From CADEDH01 sp039029735 (GTDB lineage Bacteria > Actinomycetota > Acidimicrobiia > Acidimicrobiales > SZUA-35), in NCBI GenBank assembly GCA_039029735.1, contig JBCCFL010000025.1, positions 17,746 to 81,745 of the forward strand: a stretch of DNA of 64,000 nt. The letters are read 5' to 3'. Under the pieces are notes generated by a model. The model was given only the letters and a program-made list of their open reading frames with translations, had not been told where the DNA came from and made no database searches. The position numbers and the translations under genes are program-made. The first letter of the stretch is position 1. Every line of letters begins with the position of its first letter. Shown in pieces: positions 45,037 to 54,395 of the stretch.

Positions 45037-46098
45037 TCAGCGGTTGGGGCCTCGATCCATCGAGACGGGCTGCCACCGCTCCAGCTCCACCTTGGGGAGC
45101 ACCGTGGGGTTCACGCACGCCATCGGCCACCGCCCCTTCAGCACCAGGCTGATCTCACGGGCCGCCCGCGTCTCAGACGCAGCCCGCATCATCGAACTGG
45201 CCGACGCAACGTGCGAATGGATGATCACGTCGTCGAGGGCGAACAACGGGTGCGACAGATCCGGCGGCTCCTCCTCCAGTACGTCGAGTGCCGCGCCGGC
45301 GATCGAGCCCGAGCTGATCGCCTCGGCGAGGGCGGTGCCGTCGACCGTGCCGCCACGGCTGGTGTTGACGAGGATCGCGGTCGGCTTCATCCGCTCCAGT
45401 TCGGGAGCTCCGATGAGGTGATGGGTCTCGGCGTTGAGCGCAGAGTGCATGCTCACGAAGTCGGATCGCTCCAGCAGCTCGTCGAGGCTCAGCACCGGCT
45501 CGACGTCTTCGGCCACCATGCGCAGGCTCGACACGTAGGGGTCGTGGGCGATCACGTTCAGGCCGAACGCCTTCGCCCGGCGCGCGACGAGCGTGGCCAC
45601 GTTGCCGAACGCGACGAGGCCGAGCGTCTGGCCCCGCAGCGGGGGGAACTCGTTCAGCAACGGCCGGCTCTTGTGCCACTCGCCCTCTGTGCGGGCCATG
45701 GCTTCGATGCGGCGGAAGCGGCGCCACCCGGCCAACAGGAGCAGCATCGTGTGGTCGGCCACTTCTTCGATGAAGGCGTCGGGAGCGTTGGTCACCACGA
45801 TGCCGTGTTCGGTCGCGGCCTCGACGTCCACCATGTCGACGCCCACACTGGCGAGGCCGATCACCACGCAACGATCGAGCTGGGAGATCACGTCGCGGGT
45901 GAGCTGCACGCCCCATGTGGTCATGATCGCATCGGCGTCGCGGGCACCCTCCACGAGCGCCTCGGGCGAGGTGGCGTGCACCTCGGTGACCTCCGCGAGG
46001 TCGCCGAAGATCTTCAGTTGACGCTGGTAGCGGTCACCGACCACACCCGGGCGCAGCATGGCGGGCAGGGGAGCGACGATCGACTTCTTCTCGGGCAT
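45037..46098 (-). CDS. D-2-hydroxyacid dehydrogenase (CtBP-like)
   Basis: 353 residues. Rossmann NAD-binding segment GLVAFGNVATLVARRAKAFG near 170-190; the usual GxGxxG is modified to AFGNVA. Catalytic triad positions: Arg/Asn region NTSRGGTVDG near 258, Glu near 288 in LDVLEEEPP, and His in IIHSHVASAS near 308. It reduces 2-oxo acids or oxidises D-2-hydroxyacids with NAD(P). ATG 46098 follows TATGGT and a seven-base spacer (leaderless), heading the three-gene operon that runs to 42816. Confidence 0.9.
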   Translation of the reverse strand: MPEKKSIVAPLPAMLRPGVVGDRYQRQLKIFGDLAEVTEVHATSPEALVEGARDADAIMTTWGVQLTRDVISQLDRCVVIGLASVGVDMVDVEAATEHGIVVTNAPDAFIEEVADHTMLLLLAGWRRFRRIEAMARTEGEWHKSRPLLNEFPPLRGQTLGLVAFGNVATLVARRAKAFGLNVIAHDPYVSSLRMVAEDVEPVLSLDELLERSDFVSMHSALNAETHHLIGAPELERMKPTAILVNTSRGGTVDGTALAEAISSGSIAGAALDVLEEEPPDLSHPLFALDDVIIHSHVASASSMMRAASETRAAREISLVLKGRWPMACVNPTVLPKVELERWQPVSMDRGPNR

Positions 46099-46105
46099 GG
46101 CTCGC

Positions 46106-46111
46106 ACCATA
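46106..46111 (-). promoter_or_regulatory. -10 element for a probable leaderless transcript
   Basis: TATGGT seven bases before the ATG of the hydroxyacid dehydrogenase. Confidence 0.5.
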
Positions 46112-46234
46112 GAGTCGTCGACGGGGCACCCTCCACCTCGCTTGGGCGGCATCGGGGTGACGACTAGCGTCTGGGCCGAACGCGTCGTCCACCCTCCGCT
46201 GGTGCATGACGCCCGGCCCCACCCCAGGAGACCC

Positions 46235-47011
46235 ATGAGCGACTACCCCCTCCCCAACGCCTCTCACGATCTCACCGGCCAGGTCGCCCTGGTCACCGGC
46301 GCCACCTCCGGCCTCGGGCATCGGTTCGCCCGAGTGTTGGCCGACGCCGGCGCTCGCGTGGTGGTCACGGGGCGCCGGGTGGAGCGGCTCGACGAGCTCG
46401 TCTCGGTGATCTCCGACTCTGGCGGCACCGCGGCGGCGGTGCCGGTCGACATGACCGACAACGACAGCATCATGACCTGCGTGGCCGAGGCCGAAGCCGC
46501 CTTCGGCACGGTGACGATCCTGGTGAACAACGCCGGCGTACCGGACGCCCAGCGGGCCACGAAGATGTCCACCGAGCTGATCGACGCGGTGTTCGACACG
46601 AACCTCCGTGGCCCGTTCGTGATGAGTTGCGAGGTGGCTCGGCGGCTGATCGACGCCGAGCAGCCGGGCCGGATGGTGAACATCTCCAGTTCGGCGGCGT
46701 ACAACTACGCCGGCCAGGGCGCAGCCCTGTACTCCATCACCAAGGCTGGGATCGCTCGTATGACCGAGGCGTTGGCCGTGGAGTGGGCCCGCTTCGGGAT
46801 CAACGTCAACGGCATCGCCCCTGGTGCGTTCGCCTCGGAGATGATGGACGGGATGCTCGAACGCATGGGCGACATCTCACAGCACTTCCCTCGCAAGCGC
46901 ATTGGGGATCCGGCCCAGCTCGACTCCACGTTGTTGTACCTCTGTGCGCCGTCGTCCGACGCGGTCACGGGCACGGTGATCAGGGTGGACGACGGCCAGG
47001 GCCCCCGCTGA
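46235..47011 (+). CDS. Short-chain dehydrogenase/reductase
   Basis: 258 residues from ATG 46235 (AGGAG just upstream). Rossmann motif VTGATSGLGHRFA near 22-34, NNAGVP near 100, catalytic Ser in NISSSAAYN near 148-157 and YxxxK in YSITK near 164-168. Classical NAD(P)-dependent alcohol/ketone oxidoreductase. Substrate unknown. It is divergent from the hydroxyacid dehydrogenase. Confidence 0.92.
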   Translation: MSDYPLPNASHDLTGQVALVTGATSGLGHRFARVLADAGARVVVTGRRVERLDELVSVISDSGGTAAAVPVDMTDNDSIMTCVAEAEAAFGTVTILVNNAGVPDAQRATKMSTELIDAVFDTNLRGPFVMSCEVARRLIDAEQPGRMVNISSSAAYNYAGQGAALYSITKAGIARMTEALAVEWARFGINVNGIAPGAFASEMMDGMLERMGDISQHFPRKRIGDPAQLDSTLLYLCAPSSDAVTGTVIRVDDGQGPR

Positions 47012-47122
47012 AGTCGAGTTCCACTCATCGTCGGTCACCGCCTTCAATCGTTGGCCGAAGGCGTCGGCCACGGTGATCCATCCTGCTACTACTGGATTCA
47101 TGGTCAGATCCCGAGGGGGTTG

Positions 47123-48400
47123 GTGTGGCGGGTTGACGGTGCCCTGTCGCCGGTGAGCGAAGACCCGCCTGCGAGACCAACATGGCGACCGCTCGGCGGG
47201 GTGTTCGCCGTCTACTTCGCGTTCGGTGTGGTGGTCACTTCGATCGCGCCGATGCTGCCACTCGTGCGGGCTGAACTCGGCGCCAGCCGGGCGGCCATGG
47301 GCTTCGTGCTCGGTGCGTGGGCGATGATCTTCATCGTCACCGCTCCCGTGGCCGGGCGAGTGATCGACCGCTACGGCCTTCGGCTGGCGCTGGCGGTGGG
47401 TGGCATCAGCGTCGCCGCCTCGGCGCTGGCCCGGGCCGGGGCCGAGAGCGTGACCAGCCTGTGGTTCGCGGTCGCCATTTTCGGCGTTGGCGGCCCGCTC
47501 ATCTCCGCTGGTGCGCCCGTGTTCGTGCGTCAGTCGTTCGCCGATCCCGTGGCTCGGTCCCGGGCGGTGAGCGTGTACGTGGTTGCTCCCGCGCTCGGAT
47601 CGGTGGTCACACTGGCCACGACCAACTCGGTGCTGTTGCCTTGGCTCGGCTCGTGGCGCGCAGTCCTCGTGGCCGAGGCGGCGCTCGCACTGGTGGCGAC
47701 AGGCGCCTGGTGGGTGCTGTCGGCGTCGGTCTCCGGCCCGGCCCCGCATCGGGCGGCCGCGACGACCACGCGTGGCGCCGCCCAGGAACCGGGGGGCGAC
47801 GGTTGGCGGCAGCTGGCGCATCTGGTTCGGTCGTCGCCAGCGCTCGCCCTGGCCTTGGGGCTCGCGTTCCCGATCTTCTTTCTCAACCATGCCCTCAACA
47901 CCTGGTCGCCGACGCTGCTGGCGACACTGGCTGACATCGGCGTCGGACAGGCCGCGAACTGGGTGGCGCTTGCCGGTCTACTCGGAATCGGTGCTGCGCT
48001 CACGGTGCCGAGCCTGGGGTCGGGCTCGGCCCGTCGGCTGGTGCTGGCGGGCGTGAGCCTCGTGCTCGGCATGGCGTGCCTCGCCCTGGCGCTCGGGCCA
48101 CCGGGGCTCGGGCCGGCGGCCATGTTGGTGGTCGGGGTGCGGGCGGCGATGGTTCCGCTCGCTGCGCTGCTGCTTATGGACGCGCCCGGGGTCGACAACC
48201 GCAACGCTGGTGTGATCAACGGTCTCTGGTTCTCGGTCGGCGAGGTTGGCGGTGTGAGCGGCCCGTTCGTGGCCGGCATCGTTGCCGACTCGGCATTCGG
48301 GTTCGGGGGCGTGGCCGCACTGCTGGGTGCGATGGCCACGGTCACCGCCGCGCTGCTCGTTGCCGTCAGTCGTCGTCAGCGGCCGGGCGAACGCACCTGA
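47123..48400 (+). CDS. Major facilitator superfamily transporter
   Basis: About 425 residues with 12 predicted helices. The loop 2-3 motif reads GRVIDRYGLRLAL (the GxxxDRxGRR-type MFS signature). A CynX/NimT-like type is suggested by FGVVVTSIAPMLPLVRAELG. The start is unclear: GTG 47123 (AGGGGG three bases before) or GTG 47153; an in-frame GTG at 47051 seems too early. The substrate cannot be told. It is followed closely by a rhodanese gene. Confidence 0.85.
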   Translation: MWRVDGALSPVSEDPPARPTWRPLGGVFAVYFAFGVVVTSIAPMLPLVRAELGASRAAMGFVLGAWAMIFIVTAPVAGRVIDRYGLRLALAVGGISVAASALARAGAESVTSLWFAVAIFGVGGPLISAGAPVFVRQSFADPVARSRAVSVYVVAPALGSVVTLATTNSVLLPWLGSWRAVLVAEAALALVATGAWWVLSASVSGPAPHRAAATTTRGAAQEPGGDGWRQLAHLVRSSPALALALGLAFPIFFLNHALNTWSPTLLATLADIGVGQAANWVALAGLLGIGAALTVPSLGSGSARRLVLAGVSLVLGMACLALALGPPGLGPAAMLVVGVRAAMVPLAALLLMDAPGVDNRNAGVINGLWFSVGEVGGVSGPFVAGIVADSAFGFGGVAALLGAMATVTAALLVAVSRRQRPGERT

Positions 48401-48410
48401 TCGCGGCCGC

Positions 48411-48416
48411 TACGGT
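48411..48416 (+). promoter_or_regulatory. -10 element for a probable leaderless transcript
   Basis: TACGGT six bases before the ATG of the rhodanese gene. Confidence 0.45.
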
Positions 48417-48422
48417 GAGGGC

Positions 48423-48719
48423 ATGGCCCACAAGGAAGCCCCCGCGTCCGACGCCGCCGCCCTGGTTGCCGCCGGCGCCCAACTCGTCGACGTGCGCGAG
48501 CCGGATGAGACCGCCGCTGCATCGTTGCCCGATTCGGTGTTCATCCCGCTCGGTGATCTGCCGGAGCGGATCGCCGAGCTCGATCCGGCTCGCCCTGTGA
48601 TCCTGTTGTGCCGCAGCGGCGGCCGCAGCGGTCGGGCCGCAGAGTTCCTCACAGCCAGCGGGTTCGCCGACGTCACGAACCTGACCGGCGGGATGATGAG
48701 CCTCGGCCTCCAGGAGTGA
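48423..48719 (+). CDS. Rhodanese-like domain protein
   Basis: 98 residues, a single rhodanese domain: LVDVREPDE near 21-29, and the active-site loop LLCRSGGRSGRAA with Cys about 62. Single-domain rhodaneses carry sulfur as a persulfide from thiosulfate or other donors to acceptors. Cytosolic. Neighbours give no clear partner. Confidence 0.92.
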   Translation: MAHKEAPASDAAALVAAGAQLVDVREPDETAAASLPDSVFIPLGDLPERIAELDPARPVILLCRSGGRSGRAAEFLTASGFADVTNLTGGMMSLGLQE

Positions 48720-48746
48720 CAACCTCCCGGCGCTGACCGGTGCCGC

Positions 48747-48767
48747 CAGGGCTTCCTGACGGCCCTG
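48747..48767 (+). terminator. Hairpin 1 after the rhodanese gene
   Basis: CAGGGC (48747-48752) pairs with GCCCTG (48762-48767) around a 9-base loop and is followed by AAAA. It is part of a two-hairpin stretch in which GCCCTGAAAA occurs twice (48762-48771 and 48787-48796). Terminator, or a leader element of the next operon. Confidence 0.4.
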
Positions 48768-48773
48768 AAAAGG

Positions 48774-48790
48774 GGGCTAGACACCAGCCC
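48774..48790 (+). terminator. Hairpin 2 before the methyltransferase gene
   Basis: GGGCT (48774-48778) pairs with AGCCC (48786-48790) around 7 bases, again followed by TGAAAA. It can also compete with pairing of AGGGG and CCCCT around it. Terminator or regulatory structure; no known riboswitch class was recognised. Confidence 0.35.
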
Positions 48791-48816
48791 TGAAAACCCC
48801 TACCGTGCCCGCCTTA

Positions 48817-50424
48817 ATGGGATCGCCGAGCGACGCCCCCTCGGCCGTGGGGACACCGGCCACCAACCCCGAGGCCGAGAGCCCGGGAAGCCGACCACGA
48901 GGCCGCCGCCGCGGCCGCAACCGACCAGCCGAGGGCGAGCGCCGGATCGAGCAGCCACCGTTCCGTCGCCACCGCCGATGGTTCGAACCGACCAGAGCCG
49001 TGTCGGACGACCAGCTCGAGGCGATCCACCACGCGTCACTCAGGGTGCTCGCCGAGACCGGCATCGACGTGCTCAACGCCGAAGCTCGTCGCCTGCTTGC
49101 CGCCGAGGGCGCGACCGTGGTCGACGACCAGCGGGTGCGCTTCGATCCGGAGATGGTGATCGAGCACGTGGCCAAGGCGCCATCGGAGTTCACCATGCGG
49201 GCCCGCAACCCCGAGCACTCGGTGACCCTGGGCGGCGACCACGTGGTGTTTTCGGCCGTGGCCAGCCCACCCAACGTGAGTGACGTGCCCGGCGGGCGCC
49301 GCACGGGGAACCGGGCCGACTACCAGAACCTGCTCCGGCTCACCCAGCATCTCAACGCGATCCAGATCAACGGCGGCTACCCGGTGGAACCGGCAGACGT
49401 CCATGCCTCGGTGCGCCACCTGCACGCCCTGGACGACGCCGTGACCCTCACCGACAAGGTGCCCAAGTGCTACAGCCTCGGGGCCGAGCGGAACCGCGAC
49501 GGGCTGGAGATCGCCCGCATCGCCAACGGGCTCACTCCCGACGAGGTGGACCAGAACACCATCGTCAGCACGGTGATCAACACGTCGTCCCCGCTGCGCC
49601 TGGACGACCCGATGGCCCAAGGCATCATCGAGTTCGCTGCTCGGAACCAGGCGCTGATCATCACCCCGTTCACCCTTGCTGGAGCGATGGCGCCGGTGAC
49701 CATTCCTGGTGCCGTGACCCAGCAGAACGCAGAAGCGTTGGCCGCCATCTCCCTGGCCCAGATCGTGCGGCCCGGCGCGCCCGTGGTGTACGGCGGGTTC
49801 ACGTCAAACGTCGACATGAAGTCGGGTTCGCCCGCGTTCGGCACACCCGAGTTCATCCAGTCGGCGATGCTCGGCGGCCAGCTCGCCCGGCGCTACGGCC
49901 TGCCCTACCGCTCGTCGAACGTGAACGCCGCCAACGCCGTGGATGCCCAGGCCGGCTACGAGTCGGTGTTCTCGCTGTGGGGAGCAGTGATGGGAGGAGC
50001 CAACCTCGTGTTCCACGGGGCGGGCTGGCTCGAAGGCGGTCTGCGGGCGTCGTTCGAGAAGATGGTGGTCGACGCCGACCTGATCAACATGGTGGCCACG
50101 TTCCTCACGCCGCTGGTGGTCGATGATGCCACCCTTGCGCTGGAGGCCATTGCCGAGGTGGGGCCGGGCGGCCACTTCTTCGGGGTACAGCACACCCAGG
50201 ACCGCTACCGCGATGCGTTCTTCGCCCCCATGGTGTCGGACTGGCGAAACTTCGAGAGCTGGGAAGAGGCCGGCTCCCCCACAGCCGAGCAGAAGGCCAC
50301 CGACCTCGTCGGGTCGCTCCTTGGCGAATATGAGCGCCCGCCGATGGACGACGCCATTCGAGCCGAACTCGACGACTTCGTCGCCCGCCGTGTGGCGGAG
50401 GGCGGCGTGGCCACCGACTACTGA
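48817..50424 (+). CDS. MttB-like trimethylamine/betaine methyltransferase (non-pyrrolysine)
   Basis: 535 residues from ATG 48817 (a GTG four codons earlier is possible). The hydrophilic Arg-rich N-terminus is followed by the MttB TIM-barrel (LRVLAETGIDVLN, FTMRARNPEHSVTLGGDH, ITPFTLAGAMAPVTIPGAV, VYGGFTSNVDMKSGSPAFGTPE). There is no in-frame TAG at the catalytic position, so it is of the non-pyrrolysine MtgB class that demethylates quaternary amines such as glycine betaine, passing the methyl to a corrinoid protein. No corrinoid protein gene lies alongside. The downstream dimethylglycine dehydrogenase-like gene supports a betaine role. Confidence 0.87.
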   Translation: MGSPSDAPSAVGTPATNPEAESPGSRPRGRRRGRNRPAEGERRIEQPPFRRHRRWFEPTRAVSDDQLEAIHHASLRVLAETGIDVLNAEARRLLAAEGATVVDDQRVRFDPEMVIEHVAKAPSEFTMRARNPEHSVTLGGDHVVFSAVASPPNVSDVPGGRRTGNRADYQNLLRLTQHLNAIQINGGYPVEPADVHASVRHLHALDDAVTLTDKVPKCYSLGAERNRDGLEIARIANGLTPDEVDQNTIVSTVINTSSPLRLDDPMAQGIIEFAARNQALIITPFTLAGAMAPVTIPGAVTQQNAEALAAISLAQIVRPGAPVVYGGFTSNVDMKSGSPAFGTPEFIQSAMLGGQLARRYGLPYRSSNVNAANAVDAQAGYESVFSLWGAVMGGANLVFHGAGWLEGGLRASFEKMVVDADLINMVATFLTPLVVDDATLALEAIAEVGPGGHFFGVQHTQDRYRDAFFAPMVSDWRNFESWEEAGSPTAEQKATDLVGSLLGEYERPPMDDAIRAELDDFVARRVAEGGVATDY

Positions 50425-50454
50425 CCATCCAGGCCCACTGAAGAGCGAGGCGAG

Positions 50455-53025
50455 ATGAAGACCAACACCCAGGTGGTGGTGATCGGGGGTGGCGTCGTTG
50501 GCGCCAGCATCCTCTACCACCTGACCCGCAACGGCTGGACCGACGTGGTGCTGCTCGAACGCACCGAGCTGACCGCGGGGTCGACCTGGCACTCCGCCGG
50601 GGGCATGCACACCCTCAACGGCGACCCCAACGTGGCCAAGCTCCAGCAGTACACGATCGAGCTCTACCGCGAGATCGAGAAGTTGTCGGGCCGTGACTGT
50701 GGCATCCACCTGACTGGTGGGGTGATGCTGGCCGACACGCCAGAGCGGATGGACTGGCTGCGGATGGCCCATGCCCGAGGCCGCTATCTCGGCATGGAGA
50801 CCGAGCTGATCTCGGTGGCCGAGGCCAAGAACCTGATGCCGCTGTTGGAGGAGCAGTACTTCGTCGGGGCCATGTACGACGAGCACGAGGGCCACGTCGA
50901 CCCGTCGGGCGTCACCCACGCCTACGCCCAGTGCGCCCGTGACAACGGCGCCGAGATCTACCGCAACTCGTGGGCCCGATCACTGCGCCGTCTCCCCGCC
51001 CCACCGGGAGCGACCAGCGGGGGCTGGGAGGTGGAGGTCTTCGACACGCCCTCGGGCGAGACCAAGGGCACGATCGAGTGCGAGCACGTGGTCAACGCCG
51101 GCGGGCTGTGGGCCCGTGAGGTGGGCCGCATGGCCGGCGTGGAGCTGCCGGTGTTGGCCATGGAACACATGTACCTCCTCACCGAGGACATTCCGGCCGT
51201 CGCCGAGTACAACGCCGCCCACGGCGAAGTGCTGCACTGCATCGACTTCGGCGGTGAGATCTATATGCGCCAGGAGGGCGGCGGTTTGCTGCTTGGCACC
51301 TACGAGCGCAACGGCAAGCCGTGGTCGCCAACCGAGACGCCGTGGGACTTCGGCATGAAGCTGCTCAGCCCCGATCTCGACCGGATCGCCGAGTCGCTCG
51401 ACGTCGGCTTCAAGCACTTTCCGATCTTCGCCGAGGCCGGGATCAAGCAGGTGATCAACGGCCCGTTCACCTTCTCAGGAGACGGCAACCCGCTGCTCGG
51501 CCCGATCCGGGGGCTTCCCGGGTTCTGGAGCGCGTGTGCGGTGATGGCCGGGTTGAGCCAGGGCGGCGGCGTGGGGTTGGCGCTGGCCAACTGGATCACC
51601 GAGGGCGACCCCGGTTTCGACATCTGGGCGATGGACGTGGCCCGATACGGCGACTTCGCCACGCTCGGCTACACCAGCGCCAAAGTGCAGGAGAACTACT
51701 CACGTCGGTTCCGCATCCAGTTCCCCAATGAGGTGCTGCCAGCGGGCCGGCCCCTCCAGACGTCACCGATCCACGACACGCTCGTGGCCGAGAACGCCGT
51801 GTGGGGCGACTCGTTCGGGCTGGAGACGGCACTGTGGTACCAGGCTCCGGGGCTCGACCCGATCGAGGACGTGACGTTCGGGCGGTCGAACGCGTGGGAC
51901 CAGGTGCGGGCCGAGACCAAGGCCGTGCGGGCCGGGGTGGGCCTGATGGAGACCACCGGGTTCTCCAAGTTCGCCTTCTCGGGCTCGGGGGCTCGGGCGT
52001 TCCTCGATCGGTTGATCACGAATCGCATGCCTCGGCCAGGGCGGATGGTGCTGGCTCCGATGGTGAATCACGACGGCAAGTTGATCGGTGATCTGACGGT
52101 TGCCTGCCTGGGGGCCACGCCCGGCGAGGCCGAGGGGCCGCGCTCCACGATGACCGGCGGGGCAACGCAGAACACGGGTGACGGCGAGCGGTTCATCGTG
52201 TTCGGCTCGGGTATCGCCGAGCGCTACTACGAACGGTGGTTCGACGCCCACCTCCCTGCCGATGGCTCCGTTCGCTACGAGACGCTCGGTTGGAACATGT
52301 GCGGGCTGTCGATTGCCGGGCCCCGCTCACGCGACCTGCTGGCCGCGCTCACCGGTGACGCGTCGGCCGTCGGCCCCGACGCCTTCCGGTTCATGGATTT
52401 TCGCACGATGGACATTGGTATGGCCCCGGCGTGGTGCGGCCGGGTCACCTACACGGGCGACCTCGGATATGAGCTGTGGATGCCGGCGTCGTACCAGCGG
52501 CTCGTGTTCGATCAGATCCGGGCCGAGGGCGAGGCGATGGGGTTGCGGCTGTTCGGCTCCCAGGCGCTCGACTCGCTCCGGCTCGACAAGAGCTTCGGGT
52601 CGTGGGCTCGTGAGTACCGGCCCATCTACGACCCCTACGAGGCCGGGCTCGACCGGTTCGTCAAGCTCGACAAGGGCCACTTCATCGGCCGCGACGCCCT
52701 GGCGACCGTGGCCGAGCAGGGCCCCGAGCGGCGGCTGCTTACGTGGACGATCGAGACCGGTACCGGCGCCCCAGGGTCGGGCGAGAACGAGGCGGTCGAC
52801 GTGATCGGTGACGAACCCGTGTGGCACGACGATGCCGTGGTGGGGTGGGTCACCTCGGGTGGGTACTCCCACCATTCGGAGCAGTCGGTGGCGCTCGGCT
52901 ACGTGCCGGCAGCGCTGGCCGATGCAGGGGATGGGTTCGAGATCGAGGTGCTCGGCGTCAGGCGCCGGGCCACGTTGGTGAACGGATGCCTGTGGGATCG
53001 GGCGGGGGAGCGGATGCGATCATGA
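50455..53025 (+). CDS. Dimethylglycine/sarcosine dehydrogenase-like flavoprotein
   Basis: 856 residues. FAD Rossmann motif VVVIGGGVVGASILYHL at 8-24, and the covalent-flavin segment TAGSTWHSAGGMH near 40-52 with the His used for FAD attachment in this family. The C-terminal half (about 440-850) is a GcvT-type folate domain (VGLMETTGFSKFAF, LGYELWMPASYQRLV, FVKLDKGHFIGRDAL, WVTSGGYSHH). It oxidatively demethylates N-methylated glycine, handing formaldehyde to tetrahydrofolate. Ribosome site GAGGCGAG. 30 bases after the MttB-like gene and translationally coupled to the next gene, so one degradation operon. Confidence 0.92.
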   Translation: MKTNTQVVVIGGGVVGASILYHLTRNGWTDVVLLERTELTAGSTWHSAGGMHTLNGDPNVAKLQQYTIELYREIEKLSGRDCGIHLTGGVMLADTPERMDWLRMAHARGRYLGMETELISVAEAKNLMPLLEEQYFVGAMYDEHEGHVDPSGVTHAYAQCARDNGAEIYRNSWARSLRRLPAPPGATSGGWEVEVFDTPSGETKGTIECEHVVNAGGLWAREVGRMAGVELPVLAMEHMYLLTEDIPAVAEYNAAHGEVLHCIDFGGEIYMRQEGGGLLLGTYERNGKPWSPTETPWDFGMKLLSPDLDRIAESLDVGFKHFPIFAEAGIKQVINGPFTFSGDGNPLLGPIRGLPGFWSACAVMAGLSQGGGVGLALANWITEGDPGFDIWAMDVARYGDFATLGYTSAKVQENYSRRFRIQFPNEVLPAGRPLQTSPIHDTLVAENAVWGDSFGLETALWYQAPGLDPIEDVTFGRSNAWDQVRAETKAVRAGVGLMETTGFSKFAFSGSGARAFLDRLITNRMPRPGRMVLAPMVNHDGKLIGDLTVACLGATPGEAEGPRSTMTGGATQNTGDGERFIVFGSGIAERYYERWFDAHLPADGSVRYETLGWNMCGLSIAGPRSRDLLAALTGDASAVGPDAFRFMDFRTMDIGMAPAWCGRVTYTGDLGYELWMPASYQRLVFDQIRAEGEAMGLRLFGSQALDSLRLDKSFGSWAREYRPIYDPYEAGLDRFVKLDKGHFIGRDALATVAEQGPERRLLTWTIETGTGAPGSGENEAVDVIGDEPVWHDDAVVGWVTSGGYSHHSEQSVALGYVPAALADAGDGFEIEVLGVRRRATLVNGCLWDRAGERMRS

Positions 53026-54395
53026 GCGGGTCGGGAGCAGAAGCGATGACGGGGGCCGCAACCGGGGGCAGCGTGTCCTACGACGCCGTGATCATCGGGG
53101 CTGGGGTGATCGGCGCCGCTGTTGGCTACGAGCTGGCCCAGCGAGGCTGGCGCACGCTCAACGTCGACAAGCTTCCGGCAGCCGGCTACGGATCCACATC
53201 GAACTCGTGCGCCATCATCCGCTTCTCCTACTCCACCTATGACGGGGTGGCGATGAGCTGGGAGGGGCAGCGCTACTGGGTGCATTGGCGTGACTATCTC
53301 GGAGGCGACGTCGACGAGCGCGGGCTCATCGACTTCGTGCAGTGCGGCACGGCGCTGCTGAAGAAGTCGGGAGGAGACTCGCACCACGAGAAGGTGGTGC
53401 CGCTGCTCAGCGAGCTCGACATTCCCTTCGAGGACTGGGACCGCGAGGAGTTGGTGCGCCGGTTCCCGATGCTCGATCCGGCGGTGTTCGGCCCGCCGAA
53501 GCGGCCCGACGACGACGAGTTCTGGGCCGAACCGACCGAAGAGCTGTTGGGCGCCGTGTGGACCGCCGACGCCGGCTACATCAGCGACCCGCAACTCTCG
53601 GTGCACAACCTCCAGCGGGCGGCCGAGCGGGTGGGCGGTGAGTTCCGCTTCTCCACCGCCGTGACTGCGATCGACACCGAGGGCTCGGGGGCGGCGCGGC
53701 GGGTGACCGGCGTGACCCTCGACGACGGGTCGCGGGTGACGGCGCCGGTCGTGGTCAACGTGGCGGGCCCGCACAGCTTCGTGGTGAACCGGATGGCGGG
53801 GCTGGAAGGCACGATGAACATCGGCACCAAGGCCCTGCGCCACGAGGTGCACCACGTGGGCTCACCCGATGGGATGTCGTACGGCTCGGCCGGTTGTCAC
53901 GTCCAAGACGGCGACACCGGCATCTACTTCCGGCCCGAGGCGGGCGACAACATCCTGATCGGGTCGGAGGATCCCGCCTGTGATCCGCAGGAATGGATCG
54001 ATGATCCCGACGAGTTCGAGCGCGAGATCACGCACGACCAGTGGGAGGCCCAGGTGCTCCGCCTGGCCCGGCGGATGCCCGATCTCGGGGTGCCGAGCGC
54101 CAAGCGCGGCGTGGTGGATCTCTACGACGTGGCCGACGACTGGATCCCGATCTACGACCGCACCGATCTGGGCGGGTTCTACGTTGCGATCGGCACGAGC
54201 GGCAACCAGTACAAGAACGCCGGTGTGGCCGGTCACTGCATGGCCGAGCTGATCACGGCGGTCGAGGCGGGTCACGACCACGACGCCGATCCACTCGTGG
54301 TGACGGGTCGCTACACGGGCCTGGCGCTCAACCTCGGCTCGTTCAGCCGCAACCGGGCGATCAACCCCAACTCGAGCTTCAGCGTGAACGGTTGA
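53022..54395 (+). CDS. FAD-dependent oxidoreductase (sarcosine oxidase/glycine oxidase-like)
   Basis: 457 residues from ATG 53022, which overlaps the previous stop (ATGA). FAD motif VIIGAGVIGAAVGYELAQRG near 22-41, substrate-side segment STSNSCAIIRFSYS near 57-70, and C-terminal GGFYVAIGTSGNQYKNAG. It belongs to the DAO superfamily and probably oxidises a secondary amine produced by the preceding enzyme (for example sarcosine). The final codons overlap those of the convergent HTH gene by 17 bases. Confidence 0.9.
   Translation: MSGSGAEAMTGAATGGSVSYDAVIIGAGVIGAAVGYELAQRGWRTLNVDKLPAAGYGSTSNSCAIIRFSYSTYDGVAMSWEGQRYWVHWRDYLGGDVDERGLIDFVQCGTALLKKSGGDSHHEKVVPLLSELDIPFEDWDREELVRRFPMLDPAVFGPPKRPDDDEFWAEPTEELLGAVWTADAGYISDPQLSVHNLQRAAERVGGEFRFSTAVTAIDTEGSGAARRVTGVTLDDGSRVTAPVVVNVAGPHSFVVNRMAGLEGTMNIGTKALRHEVHHVGSPDGMSYGSAGCHVQDGDTGIYFRPEAGDNILIGSEDPACDPQEWIDDPDEFEREITHDQWEAQVLRLARRMPDLGVPSAKRGVVDLYDVADDWIPIYDRTDLGGFYVAIGTSGNQYKNAGVAGHCMAELITAVEAGHDHDADPLVVTGRYTGLALNLGSFSRNRAINPNSSFSVNG

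Noticed and set aside
48816..50424. Pyrrolysine-containing trimethylamine methyltransferase
   Set aside because: No in-frame TAG exists in the gene; it belongs to the non-pyrrolysine class.
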